A stretch of DNA of 64,000 nt, taken from contig JACDOX010000024.1 in the NCBI GenBank assembly GCA_014549065.1, positions 5,613,577 to 5,677,576 on the forward strand, in the 5' to 3' direction. This DNA comes from Cardinalis cardinalis (lineage: Eukaryota; Chordata; Aves; Passeriformes; Cardinalidae). A program made the translations under genes and the position numbers. Shown here piece by piece: positions 14,115 through 27,100 of this stretch. Numbering within the stretch: position 1 is the stretch's first letter; each line of letters opens with the position of its first letter. The notes under the pieces were generated by a model. That model made no database searches. It was not told the origin of the DNA and was given only the letters and a program-made list of their open reading frames with translations.

Positions 14115-15964
14115 CCAGTTAAGCAGAGGCATAGGTGCNTATCTGTTTTGCATATATGCCTCTGTAGGCTGTGTTGTTAGGAGTGCTAGTGCCAGTTTGA
14201 CTAGTTTTGCACTGCTGAGGACACAAAGGGCACTCTAGGGAAGACATCACAACTGGTAGTCATGAATTATGAAGAGGATGAAGTGTAATTTAATTCTTGC
14301 ACTAGGAGTGTTTTGAAGGACATTTATATGTGATTACATGAGAGAACAAGTAAGAGAAGGGATGTGTGATATTTTAAACTTTCTAAACAAGGCAAATAAA
14401 AAAAATTATATTAGACAATAATAAAATCATTGTGTTAGAAGACATCTGTTTGGGAAAAAAATATTCTTCATACAGCCAAGTGTCTCACAGATTTGTCATC
14501 TAACCTTTAAATAACTAGAAAATGATATTTTCAGCAATAGGCTTCTGAAGTCCATAAGGCTCTCAGAAACCATGGTAATTTTCCTGGACTCTGAAGAGAA
14601 GCACCTACGTGTCTGCCGAATTAACAGGCATTTGCATGTCTAATTTGTCTTGCATTGTGCTGAGATTTCACTCTGCTGGAGTGGCAAAGGGTCAAGACTA
14701 ACTATATTCTGGAAGAAAGGTTTTAAAGTTGGTCTGGCAACCCTATATTCCCTCAGCTTCTGAGAAATAGGCTCAGCCTGATCCCAAAAGCTCCATTTCA
14801 ATCTTTTGATTAGCAGAGCTTGAGAGCACCTCTTGGCTGGCAAATTAAGACNCCATAGAGCAAACTTTGCATTCTGACTCATAAAGTGTTTTTTGCAAGT
14901 ATCGCTAGCAAGCTTTGGAATAAATCCTTCCTTCAGTATTTTTTGTAACATTTTTTTTATCCCAATAAGGATTTAGCATAGCAAGACATTTTGTACACAG
15001 AATCTATTGTTTGATGGAGATGGTTTCTTATAGGACATAACTATTTTGTTATATCCAGTCAGCACTAGAAAGGCTAGTTTTCAATGTCTATTTTTTGTCC
15101 ATTTGTGGTACAGGACAACTTCAAATCTGCTGACCTGATTAGTGCTGGGAGACCTGAATACTGCACAGCAGACTTGTGCTATGGGACCTGAATACTGCAC
15201 AGCAGACTTGTCCTATGGGCAACACTATTTATGGCACTTAGTGTTTAGAAACCTAACAGCATCAATCACAATAAAATAATGCAATAAACACAATGAAAGG
15301 TGAATGCTGTATGACTGAAAGATTGGCATAGGTAATTAAATACAGGCAGATTCCTGCCTGCTTCATTACTTTTTATGCAACTTTTAAATTGTATGGAAAA
15401 ACATTTCTGCTTAAAAACACTCCCCTTTATTGCAAATCCAAGGACAACTGCAAGTTCTGGGTAACAGAGAATGAAACTGTTCTATAGATAAACAGCATAT
15501 TTAATATTTATTTAGTAGAGGAAGAGTAAAGTAGTAAATGAAAAAATAAAAGCTACTCTTGAAAATAAAGAACTAGTTTTGGGCTGGGAGTTATGAATTT
15601 AATTAATGTCCTGACAGGATTTTATTTTTGTAGTAGTCATTTTTACTCATGAGTGGATGGCTCTTAAGATGAGTAGCTGAAACAATGAAACTGAGACCCT
15701 TAGAGCTGTGGAAAATTCAATTGTACACTGCAGAAGAATTTGATAGCAAGCAAGAGTTCACTAAATGTGCTGTTTTGACACACAACNCCTTTGAATTCAG
15801 GATATTCAAGTTTTCTTCTGTAGTGAATGACTTGTACTAAAGCAAAAACTAGATAAAAATCACATAGAGGAGATTAGCTGCTTTTGAGGCTGTAACCCCT
15901 TGTCTTTGCTGACCTGTGTGGTCAGGAAGGTGGGATTGTGGTCTGTCATGAGTAGTGATGTGAG
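14115..15964. other. Intergenic, nothing recognised
   Basis: AT-rich sequence between the CR1 copy and the LTR cluster. Apart from the 34-bp tandem duplication no repeat or gene is seen. Confidence 0.6.
15151..15218. repeat. 34-bp tandem duplication
   Basis: Two adjacent 34-bp units beginning GACCTGAATACTGCACAGCA differ at one base (GTGCT versus GTCCT), indicating a recent or conserved local duplication. Confidence 0.95.
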
Positions 15965-15969
15965 CCATC

Positions 15970-17526
15970 TGTGAGAGTCTGTCTGATTTTTCCCTCATCT
16001 GCCTCACGACTGTCATTGGGGGACCACTGAAGAGAAGACCCCCCCTGTCTGGAATCTCTGCCTCTGGAGGAGAAAGTCACATGCCAAAGGCCCTNATACC
16101 CGAAAGGACAGTGTTAAGTTATTGTTGTCACAGGTGTGTTTGCTGTACACTGAGAAGAAGGGGCACCATGCCCTATTTCCCTTTCAATAGCCTTGGAAGC
16201 TCTCCCACCTGCTGGCCCGGCAGGAGTTCTCCTGAGTCTCGGGTGTCTCGGGTGGTCTCCCACAGAAGACCCTCACCTGGTTTACAACCACCGTGGCAGA
16301 CAGACTGAGATGTAAGAAGCCTCTCCATCAAGGACTGAGACATGACTGGAAATCCCCAACCAGGGGAGGTGTGTGGGGGGAGGCAAGCTGACCAAAGCGA
16401 GATGTTTGTGGACCACGAAAACAATGGCTCTCATCTACTGCTGAGAACATGGACTACCTGTTGCATCTATTCTGAAGCAGTTGGCGGGTGTTGGTACGAC
16501 GTCCCGGCAAGCTGGCCAGCACCGCTTGCAGTCAGGGCGGCACTCTCCTGACTCTGCTGTCGGGTACAGCACCTAAGGTCAGCACCCCACTTAAAAGTGG
16601 CAGTGCTGCCTTGGAAGGAGACGTGGCCGCCAATAAGCTACTTGCTGCAGGAATGANGAGAGCGCTCTTTGGTTCGGGCAAGTCCGGTTTATTAAGGNTG
16701 GGGAAGAACAGGNACCAAACNGTGCCAAGAACTGAAGAGAGGGAGGACAAGCATACATCCAGTTATAAAGGGAATGGGCGGTAGGGGGTGGAAACAAGTG
16801 AAAACCAATGGGAGTTGNGGGGGGAGTGGGGTACATGAGAGTGACATAAGGGAAGGACCAATAAAAATGACTTAAGGGAGGGGCCCCAGCCTCTGAGCCA
16901 ATCACCCCAAGCCCCTGGTAGAAGGTTCTGGAGGGAAGGGTGGCGGCAAGGAGTGACTGGCAGAGAGCTGGGGAGGGATTGAGGGAAGGCTGCATGGGGT
17001 TTCTAGGGCAACTGGGGAGNGGAATAACTTGATACATCTGTCACCATGGGGACTNGGGTGACAGACACTTNACTGTGAGGGGAGGGAGAACCAGGGCAGA
17101 ACCATTTACAACTTGGGGGAAACAGAAGAAACCAACTTAGGCAGGGGGAGAACAAACAACTTAATGAACACAACCCAACACTATTCCCTATTGTATCTGT
17201 TTCCCNGCCCTCACAATGTTCAATAATAAGAACCTCTGAGTTAGCTAGAGACTTTGAGATCTCCCCAGCGTAACAGGCNGATCCTCAACTGTGAATCCTG
17301 GACCAAAGTACTTCGTCTTTACATTGGTAGCTATATCTCCCTCTCTCTCTCTTCCCTCTCTTTCTCAATCTTTTTCTCTCCCTTAATCCCTCTATCGCAT
17401 TTTTGCTGTGGTTATTTCAATAAAACTGCCTTTGTTGATTTGTTACTGTAAATCCCCTGTGCCTTTGTCAGTTATTTTGCACCAAAAAATCACCGCGTTA
17501 CCCGTTCACTGAGACGGACTGCGACA
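15970..17526 (+). mobile_element. Solo LTR of an endogenous retrovirus (outer element, interrupted)
   Basis: The element begins TGTGAGAGTC and ends GACTGCGACA. Exact CCATC target duplications sit at 15965-15969 and 17527-17531; five bases suit ERVL-type elements. A pyrimidine-rich stretch (17337-17395) precedes an AATAAA signal at 17419-17424, which sets the plus orientation. Removing the nested insert and its duplication leaves about 843 bp. No internal retroviral genes or second LTR were seen, so it is a solo LTR. The family name cannot be given without a repeat library. Confidence 0.85.
16473..17180 (-). mobile_element. Solo LTR nested inside the outer LTR
   Basis: 708 bp, read on the minus strand as TGTTGGGTTG...CAACTGCTTCA. 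The duplications CTATTC at 16467-16472 and 17181-17186 are exact; six bases suit class II (ERVK-like) elements. On the minus strand a TTTATAA promoter-like motif (16763-16769) precedes AATAAA (16688-16693) by about 70 bases, a normal LTR layout. It interrupts the outer LTR and so is the younger of the two. Confidence 0.88.
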
Positions 17527-17531
17527 CCATC

Positions 17532-17906
17532 ATGCTATGCATTCGTGTTGGGCGACTGCAGTAGGAAAATGGCAGCCCTGGCTGCCACAGAGAGGCAAGA
17601 ATGACATATACTCCCACTTGGAGTACTTTAATTTTCCTGTTTGAGAGGCTGGAATGACCTTTTAATAGTAGATGTGTTGGGTGGACAGGTGCTAATAATA
17701 AGACCGTAGACCACCCCAGTCATACTGGACATATTTTTGTGCTGCCAAACTCAATAAAAGGGAGCAGGAAAGCAGCCTTGTCTTCTAGTCCTCCAGGAGA
17801 GACAGAGGAGTTTCCCAAAACTTGCTCAGAGGTTCTTCTGGTCTTCATTTCCCATATTGCTTGTGTTCATCCTTTCTTTTCATGGGTTCCTATTAAGCCT
17901 AATATT
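17532..17906. other. Spacer between LTRs
   Basis: 375 bp separating the outer LTR from the third LTR. An AATAAA occurs at 17751-17756, but no TG/CA boundary or target duplication was found that would make it part of another element. No gene is seen. Confidence 0.6.
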
Positions 17907-18444
17907 TGGTCTTATAATGAGCACAGCCTAGCCCGGGGTTAATTCTCCAGGGAGAAGCAACGCCGGGGCTGGCTCAAGACCAAATAGCCTTCGGGGGTCA
18001 GGCCACCAGCAGCTCAGTGATAGTCAGCTCTTTAGTGATAACAGCTTGGTGGTTTCAGCATGGCTTAGCTGGTGTTCGCCCCGGGCATTAGGCTTTCAGC
18101 AGAAGGAGAGAGGGAGAAGACGCAAGGCCGAGATGTTCCGCAGTGGGGTCTTTATTCAGGGATGTGCGAAGGGGCTCGTCTCTGCAGCTTCTCTAATCAG
18201 TAGGACCGGCAGGCTATTTTTATAGCCTTGGCCAGGATCCAAAACTGACAAAATGGCAAAGGGTCAATTACATGCAAAACTGACCAATGGTAAAGTTAAC
18301 ACAAATTTTCCTTATAAGGGTAAAATATACGTTCTGGGAGGGGCGGCCAGGAACTGCTTGTGTAAGCAAATCCATTGTTAGATTCTCCATGGTGCTTTAG
18401 AAATCCCAGCAGAGTTTGCCACAAGTTCCTACTTCACAATCACA
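17907..18444 (-). mobile_element. Solo LTR, third in the cluster
   Basis: 538 bp. The minus strand starts TGTGATTGTG and ends AAGACCA. The flanks are ATATT at 17902-17906 and 18445-18449; an AT-rich 5-mer is weaker proof than the other duplications. Minus-strand TATAAAAA (18217-18224) is followed about 60 bases later by AATAAA (18151-18156). It is GC-rich against AT-rich flanks. No retroviral genes are present. Confidence 0.75.
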
Positions 18445-21162
18445 ATATTTTTAAAATATAGCTGACNATTTAAAAAATCCTCATCATAGAAAAAAATCCA
18501 GACTAAATAATTTTACTTTTTATTTTTTCTTCAAATTCAACAGCCATAATATGTTTGTCATCTCTTCTTTTTTTTCAGAGTATCCCTTATTCTTTTGCTT
18601 TGTATTTTCTCAAGCCTATTTATTGTTTACTGCCTTCAGAAAGATCTGTGTTTATATCAGCATTGAACAGGTAAGAATGGCAGAATTTCAGTTCATGCTG
18701 TTTCCTTAAACCTTTCTCTCTGTCCTTTATGTCCTCAGTTAATGGGAGAGCAAAGGCTTCTGTTTCTCTACTAGAAGTGCATCCTGGTGATGCTTAGATA
18801 TAGCAGTAGTCCATGTATTAGTCAGACATAGCACTACTATGCTATTTGTAATAAATTTGTAAGTGTTGCTTTCCCAGATACTATGGTGACCTTTCTTGGT
18901 CCACAGAAACTCATGAGAAAGACCCAGAGAGGATAGGTAGTGAGTATGATGCTGAGAGTAGGTAAAGTTGGCCTTTTGTGACAGGCAGTGTTCTCCTCAT
19001 ATGCCATGCCTAGAATAGAGCTCAACTCCTTAAAATTGTGAAAGTGAGGGGAATATCTCATCTCAGTGAAGACCTGATTCTGAGGTAAAGAAGGTGTTTT
19101 CATCATTTGCTATTCAGCAGTAGTCATTTTGGTGCTGGTGCTTCTTGAATATAAATGTAACAACCCTGGCTTACATGGGTTTCTTAATGAATAGAGATAT
19201 TTCCCTTCTAATGTGTGTGATCACTCATGTAGTACTGGCTGCATCATCTGAAACTGCTGTAGATGTGTTGCACCCAAGACCTTAGGTTATGAGATTCAAA
19301 ACAACTCAGTTAAATAGAAAAGCACAAAAATAAAAAGCAAAAGGGATTAGAGGTTACTAAGAGATGACTAATGGATCTGATTTGTGACAATGCAAACTGG
19401 GGAAATCTCTGAAACAAAATTCTTTTTGACGTTCAATCTAAGATCTAAAACCAGAGAAGAAATCCTTTATCTGAGAAATCTCTGTTTTCACTAAAGAAAT
19501 GAAGGAATTTTGTGCTTACTGAACATCTCTGCAACAGAATTCATGAAATAGTCTGGAAGACTGGTAGGTTGACTTGGAGATAATGAGACAGAATTTTTTA
19601 ATGAGCTCCATACTTGCAGGTGTAGAAATAAAGTGAATACAATTAAATCTGGTTGTCAGAAGTAATAAAAAATAAGATGGAGGGTATTTTCTGATAGTAT
19701 TTTGGGCCCTTCTGAACTCACAGTATTACTAGTAGTAACTNAATTAAAGTGGTAAGTGCTGTGCTTGAAAATGATGCAAAGCAGTCAGATATTTGAAGCA
19801 CAAAAGAAAGATAGATTTTCACTATTTGAGGCAAACTCTGTCATATGACACCCNTTTGTGCCCTTTAACCTGTATGATTAAAGATTCTTTTAATTTGAAA
19901 TAAAGTCATGAAAGTTACTGCAGTGGGATAAGAAATTTCATGCAAAAATTTTAAATGTCCTTCATTTATATATTTTTATAGCCTTATATGGAATTTATGA
20001 TCTNNGGTGTTCCTTTCTTAGGAACTGCCAGACCCAGAAGTAATGAAATACTATCTCTAAACAAAGCAACTTTTATTTTTTTCAGGAATCTGTGTAACCT
20101 TATCATTGTTTTGGAGCTTTTCACTCTGAAACAATCTTCAGAAGTCCTTGATATTAAATAACTTGATGGTTCCAGGTCATTAAAAGGACTTTTGGTTGGG
20201 ATAGAAGCACCCAACCATTTGGGAGCTGAAAAAAATGTGCCTGTATCATTGCAGATCTGTCTAGAAAAATGGGTGAATAAACATTTCTTGCGAGGTAGTG
20301 GGTTATCTAACACTTAGCAGCAGCGCAGCTTATCCCTTTAGTACATTAATAAGGAAGATTATGTTTTGTTCTTCATGGTTGTACTTCCTATCTAGACCTT
20401 NTATTGAACATATTCCCTGAACAACTGAAGAAAGGAAGGTTTGCTGCCCTGAGTGGGCACTGCTTAAAGTGTTTCTCTTTCCCATGCAGGCTGAGGAGAA
20501 GGTACAATTGAGTTTAATGAGAGTCTTTCTATGAGTACACTCTGCAAGCTGAAAATAAATGTGTAAGAGAAATTTTAGGAACTAGTAAGCACTTTGCTGA
20601 TGGCCTTCTTGAACTTCTCACCTTTGCATCACCTACAGAGTTCCATTTTCCTTTCTTCTTTCAATGGGAGAACAGAAGGGTCTTGATTGAGTTATAAAAC
20701 CTTGCAGCTCTACATCTGTGTGGCAGGGCTTGAGGGCTTTAAAATATAATGTTAGCTTGAAGTGCTTGAAGTGGAAATACCAATTGTTTCATTTTCTTTT
20801 AACTTCAAAATAAATAATGTAATTTAGTCAGTTCCCTTTCAACACTCCTTATATCATTACTACATCTTATAATCTGTGAAAACACTCAGACTCTTTTTAA
20901 TTTGTATTGTCGTGTTTGAAATTCTTTCAGGCAGGGACTGAAAATTCAGTATGTTCTTGTTTGTTTGATTTGCAGAAATTTGCTTTCCTGATAATCTTCT
21001 ATCATGATGCCAGAGATCACCAAAGAGTTATCTTAGCACTGGAAACATATTCCGTTGTTTGAGTATTGGTAAAACAAACTAACAGAATATAGAAACAGCA
21101 GAATGAAGTAACTCAACCTACTGTGTTTTTGAGTGAAAGATACTATTCTGGCCTTGAATTTT

Positions 21163-21210
21163 ATTATTAAAAGTACCCCATGTGTAATTATTAAAAGTAC
21201 CCCATGTGTA
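21163..21210. repeat. 24-bp perfect tandem duplication
   Basis: Two identical units ATTATTAAAAGTACCCCATG plus TGTA lie head to tail. Confidence 0.96.
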
Positions 21211-24200
21211 TGAGTCTGCCACTTTTGAATAAATCTCACAGAATGATGATAACAATAAATGCATTAGACTTGCATTTCAGCTTCCATCCCACATTAGCTA
21301 CCAGAATTGTTTTTGAGTTGGTGCTACTGCTTCTGTCTAAATATTCACTCTGTACTTGATACCTTCATGCTGAAACAAACTAAAGCTGTTCATGGAAAGC
21401 CTCCACAATGAAACATGAATAAATTTTGAGGGAGAAAATCTGTTGCAGTTCCATTTTCTCTTTTTCCAGCTGACAAAATCTACAAGCAATACTTGTTGGT
21501 GCTATTATAGATGTCTAGGTTCAAAACAGCCTATCTTGCTTTTCCTGCTTTTCTGCCTTATAATTTTGTTTTTACTAACTTGTATTCCTGCATGGGCAAC
21601 AGTGATACTGAGGATGCAAAATGTTTTCTGCTTTGAAGCCTGATTTCATGTAATGATTTTGTGACTCATTAGCTCTTGAGTTGTAATTTTCTATTTCTGG
21701 TTTCTAAGCAAAGAAGAATCTTGTCAGTCTGGTTGAAGCAGCTCAATTATTTTTGAGTGAAGACCATGTATAATACTGTCCCAAAATATAACAGTGCTTC
21801 AACAGATGCTGCTGGGGAAAAACTAATNTCCTATCACAATGTGAATATGATAAGTGTATAAGACTGTTTAAAATACACACATAAGCTTTCTTTTGGAGTT
21901 CTTTAACAAAACTGGACATACCCACTTAAGGAGCATTACAGTTGAGAGTTATGTGAAGCAAGGTGAACAATGAAANACCTGGTCCCCAGCTAACTCTAAT
22001 TTCATCATGCTGCTCTACAGAGCAGGATGCAAGCGTTCCTTGCGTTGTTACTATTACATGTAATAGAAAGAGGCTTCAGATCACAAGCAGTAGGCAGCCC
22101 TTTTAGTGCTAAATTTTTCATTAGTCATGGAGCTAATAGTGATGTGTAGATGTGTGAATGGGCAGAACTGAAATGAAGTATCAAAAAACTGGCTCTGAAA
22201 GAGCACATAAAATATCATAGGACTGTTTCTGTCCTGGAAAAAAATTGTTCTTATGAAGGGGAGAGAATAAAATGGATCCTTATTAGGATATATGTTTTCT
22301 TTGATTTTCACACCTGTTATGTATCTTTATGCTCTGAGAGTGCATGTGGAAGCATCTAAATAACTGACTTACACTACCCATTCTCTTCTACAGTTCTAAC
22401 AACTTTCTTTTCTCTCTCTTTGAATTATACAATTATACTATATTTTAATAGTTTTTTAAATGGCACTCTGCATTAATTCCCATTATCTTTTGATGCTGTT
22501 GATATTGCAGGTAAATGTGTATGATTTAACTCAATGCTGTTTCATTCCTAGGTTTTTTTTTAAATNATTTTCTGTATGATTTTTTACATGTGCATACAAT
22601 ACATGCTGGCCTTTTTTCTGATTCTTTGCTGCAGGACGTTTACCACTAGACTAAAGGAACTAAACAAACAAACAGCTATTCCATTCCTTATTTCACATTG
22701 CAGTGGACTGTAGAAATACACATGCTACTTTTCCATTTTATGTTTGCTTTTTGACATCTTTTTCAGCAGCAGAAGTTCAATGGCTAATACACACATCTAC
22801 ACCCAATAAGAACAAACTTTAAACCTGTTCTTGTATTATTTATTCTCTCAGCAGAACTACAGAATTTGCTGTACAAATCCACATTTTCTCTGTTTGACAT
22901 AAAGATTTGTCTTGTATTTTTCAAAATTACAGCGATGTCATTTCTTATGAATTTATATATTGCGGTACCTAACAGTCTCTTGAGTGCTAAGCAGAGAACC
23001 CTTATTCTGAACCTGAAAAAAAAGAATAACATTTGAAATTCTGCAATGTCTGTCTGCAATTCTGCAACCAGGACTGANTGCTTTTATGTGCATCTGTATC
23101 TATTCTTAGACTCCTGAAAAGACAGAAAGTTAATGAAGCTTGAGATGTTAAGAAAGCAAGTGAATTCTTTCTTAGTCCAGTTGAATACTTATTTTGATTT
23201 CTTTTTTTGTCACTGCAAAGCAAAAAGTAAAAATAAACACATTTCTGGATCCTTTATCCTATTGCAATAAAAACACCGGGCAAAAATAATAAACAGAAAA
23301 ATGGGATTTTCTGATTTTTCTNTACAGACAGAGAAGACCATCCTATATATGTGTCTGTTGATCTAAAGGCAGTGTAGGAAAAGGTGATGTCTCTCTTTCC
23401 TAGATGATGCTTACTTGCCTAGGTTCATGAATGAGAGCATTATGAATAGAAGTTCATGACAGGTTTTGAATAGTTGGCTTGGGTGCTCTCATGGAGTATT
23501 ATTTTGATAAAAATGGGGGAAAAGTCAGAAATTAACANTACAAAACTCATTGTCTTTCATTATATCTGGAGTCTTGCAGAAGACCTTGTATTTGGGGAGT
23601 TATATCTTAGCCAGGCCATGTTTGCAGTGTGGGGTCCTGTGTTTAAGCATGAGCAGCTGCTGTAAGGANATCTGCTGGAGTGGCCCATATGGGTCTGTTC
23701 TGCATGCTGGGGATGTTATGGCAGAGATAACAGTCCAGCCTGCCAGGATAAGATGCATGGCTTTACTTGTTACACAAAATGTAAGGCACTANAGCACAGA
23801 ATGGAGAAGGAACATATCCACAGATGGGATCTGCAGAGTGTGCTGGGGGACAATCCATCTGCAGTCTCTTTGATGCTGTATGAAACTGTGCTGCCCAGTA
23901 CCTGATAGGATGCAAGATTTACTTGCTATCTATATTAATCTTTTTATTCAATCTTATTAAACCACCTATGTTAGTATGGGGTCTTTTTTACTGAGATTTT
24001 GGGCCTTTTTTACTGAGATCCACCAAAAATCCCTTCACTCTCTCTGCCTTCCCCACTTGTGGTGCAGAACATTCCCATTTGTAAAGTATAAATTCTCTAA
24101 AATGAAATTCTGCTTTAAAAAGGGGAATGTACAAAAGAATCAGGCTATGAATTACTGAATGATACAGATTCAGAGTAGGGGAAAAAAAAGACACTGATGA

Positions 24201-27032
24201 TAAGTATTTGGTGCTGTTTGGTACAAGGAAGTAGTTATCTATTCATAGGCCATCAAATATTTTGTGAAAAAAATGCAACCAAGCCAAAGCAGAATAAACT
24301 TCAACTCCCTTTTTCCCCTGCCAAAACCCACCACCACCACCACCTCCACCACCTATATTTCAGTGCAGTGGAATTGTTAGGAAACTTGAAAATGAGACTA
24401 ACAAAAATCAAGAGGGTCAATTTTTGCCGATGAGTGTTTAAAAGTGTTGAGTGACTCAGCAGAAATGACCCACTGCAGCTCTATTCCAGAGGAATTTTTA
24501 GAAGCTATTGTTTGAACCTGAAAAATATTTCTGCTATGCTGTTCTCATAAAATAAGGCAAAAAGCATAAATAACTAGAAAATGAGAAACTCAAATAGAGC
24601 ATCTTGCTGTTTTTTTTCTGATGACCTTAAGCAAAACTTTTCAAACACTGATTTCTACAAGAAAGAACAGGGACAGAGTGCTGCACAGGAGCTTATAATT
24701 GTAACAAATAAGCCACCAATATAACATAATACACATNAATTAGAAAAAAAAAGAAGAATAATGTATAGACTGAATAGAAATGAAGTACAGTATTATGAAG
24801 TCAATTTGAATTTCTTTTCATTTTTTAAAGTTATTTAAGAAAGTATTATAATATAATTTCAATATAACTTTTCTTCTAAGTCTTTCGAGATAAAGGGGTA
24901 TATTTTAGAAATAGGAGAAGGCTATTTTTAAAATTTTTATTTGGTTTCTTCTTTAATGGTGCATTATATTAAGAACATCCACTGCATTACATTAAAATGG
25001 CAATATTTTTGAAAAAGTGATTATACTGTTAACTTTTGAGAAAAGTAACAATATTTTTAAGGCTTGAGTTTTGATAATTCTGTGTATAAGTGGCAGCAAT
25101 ATCAAAACAGCCAANCACTCCATCATTAGAAATACTTCAAGAATTCCAAATGAGAAAAACTGTGTCTCAAAGTTTTTATTATTTTTTGAATATTTTTAAA
25201 TTCAAATAAATTAAAATATAATTAAAGATATGTAGTTTGTTGACACTTCTTATTTCAAGGTTAGGGTTTATGGTATCTAAATGAAAATCTTAAATAAAGT
25301 GTAGTCTTAGCGATATCTTCATTTTTTAATAGGTGGAATGCTGATTACACTTGTACTGATTTGGTATATATAATGCTAGTATAAAATATGTGAAAGTTTG
25401 AAATTGGAATGGAATGGTGCATTGTTTATATAGTTAAAATGCTGTCCACTAATTTTCATAGAAGCTTGTGTATGACAATTTAAAATAAAATTATCTACAT
25501 TCTCACAACATTTGCTTTTAAAAGGAGCTACTGCAGATCCCTCCCCGTATCCTGATTACCCTGCATAGCAGAGGCTGTTAGGATTTAAAGGGCTTCTGCC
25601 AGGAAGGNTGTTATAGAGTTTCCATTCCCCTCTGTCCACTGAACATATATCCTATTCTTGGGCTTGGCCAAATCAAACATATTTATTTCACAGATTTGAA
25701 AGTAAACGCCACGGATCATTACTGGTGTAGNATGATCCTATATGTCTTTTGTAGGCAAGAAAAAGACACTAATGAACAAGACCAAAATTACAGGTGACCC
25801 ACCTGTGTGTCCTACATGCGTTTGCAAGTAGATCAAGTNCAGCTCCTATGATTGGCAGTGGCACTGTAGTAACTGGGAAACTGCTGAATACTTTGAACTC
25901 CCAGGTGAGCATCCAACAGCTGATATTGGTTGCCCTAAGATCCCACTGCTCAGTTCTGTCCCAGCCTTTGGTAGAGTGATGAGCTCTGTGGTACTCACAC
26001 ATGTACAACTAAGATCTCCTCAGATCTCCAAGACATGAAATNCGCATTTAAAGATTAATTGACCACAATTTCTTTGGTTTGTGGTTCAGAAAAGGTAAAA
26101 NATTCATTAGAAGTGCTCATATTAAAATCATCATGGGAATTGGTGATTTTTAACTGAGACAATGCAGTGTGTTGCTCTGAAATGATTCAGGATGCTCAAA
26201 GGAAAAAACAAGAGAAGATCTAATTTAGTGAGAAATGCACAGTAATAACTCACTTCCACACTGGCAGAACTCTGTGACACAGTATCCTTTATACTGACAG
26301 TGCTTTGGCCATAAAAGTGATCCAGTGGAAATGCATTTACAGTTTCCACCATTAGTAATGAGAGGTAGAAAGTGGAGCTTTCATGGTTAGCACAGCATAC
26401 TCTTAGAATTGTTGGGGAAGTGATTTAGNGCTTTAAAAAGTACTCTGCCTCTCACTTAGGTCTGAGATCAAAAGATTATGACCTCTGGCTCCTCATGTTA
26501 AGAAAAAAGATTTTTGCAGCTATGGGCTTCACAGAAGTTCTGTGTTTATTACTAGAATTCACCTTTTATTTATGTATCATGCCCAAAGTAGAAAAAGATA
26601 NTACTTTTGTAGATGGGTTTTGCATTTCTTCTACTTAGATTGAATGAAATCTTGCAGATACTAGCCAAAAGGAGGCTTGATTACAAAAATATTCTCCTGG
26701 CCATATCACTTCATCAGCTTATTTTTTAGGAATAATAAATGTTTCAAATATAGCCNACAAAAATGTCATGTGGAAAGAAAACCCTAGCAGTAGATGATTT
26801 AATGTTAGCNGAATTATTGCCATGATTGGCTATAAAACTATCTTAATAGAACATTCAATTTTGCAGTTAAGCATTTTCTTCTCAAATAGAAATCAAATTG
26901 CACAGCTTAGATACTAAAATCATAGATTGCAACAAAAATTTTTTCTACAAAAGAGCTTTTTGAAGTTTCTATTTCAAAATGTGTTTCAGTAAAAAGATAT
27001 TTCTGATTGTGGTAATTTTCATTGTGGTTGGA

Positions 27033-27100
27033 CACATTTTTGTGATACATGCTGAAGAATGACATGTATCACATTTTTGTGATACATGCTGAAGAATGAC
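27033..27100. repeat. 37-bp-period duplication with an embedded inverted repeat
   Basis: A 31-bp segment (27033-27063, CACATTTTTGTGATACATGC onward) recurs exactly at 27070-27100. Between them, TGTGATACATG (27041-27051) and CATGTATCACA (27063-27073) are perfect reverse complements, so one transcript strand could fold into an 11-bp stem. Confidence 0.95.

Noticed and set aside
16591..17037. A 148-codon minus-strand open frame
   Set aside because: It lies wholly inside the nested LTR, whose GC-rich sequence yields stop-poor frames; it matches no retroviral protein.
17751..17756. AATAAA as the end of another LTR between the cluster members
   Set aside because: No TG/CA ends or flanking duplication could be placed around it.
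15970..18444. A full-length endogenous retrovirus formed by the clustered LTRs
   Set aside because: The LTRs differ in sequence, length, orientation and target duplication, and no gag-, pol- or env-like sequence lies between them.
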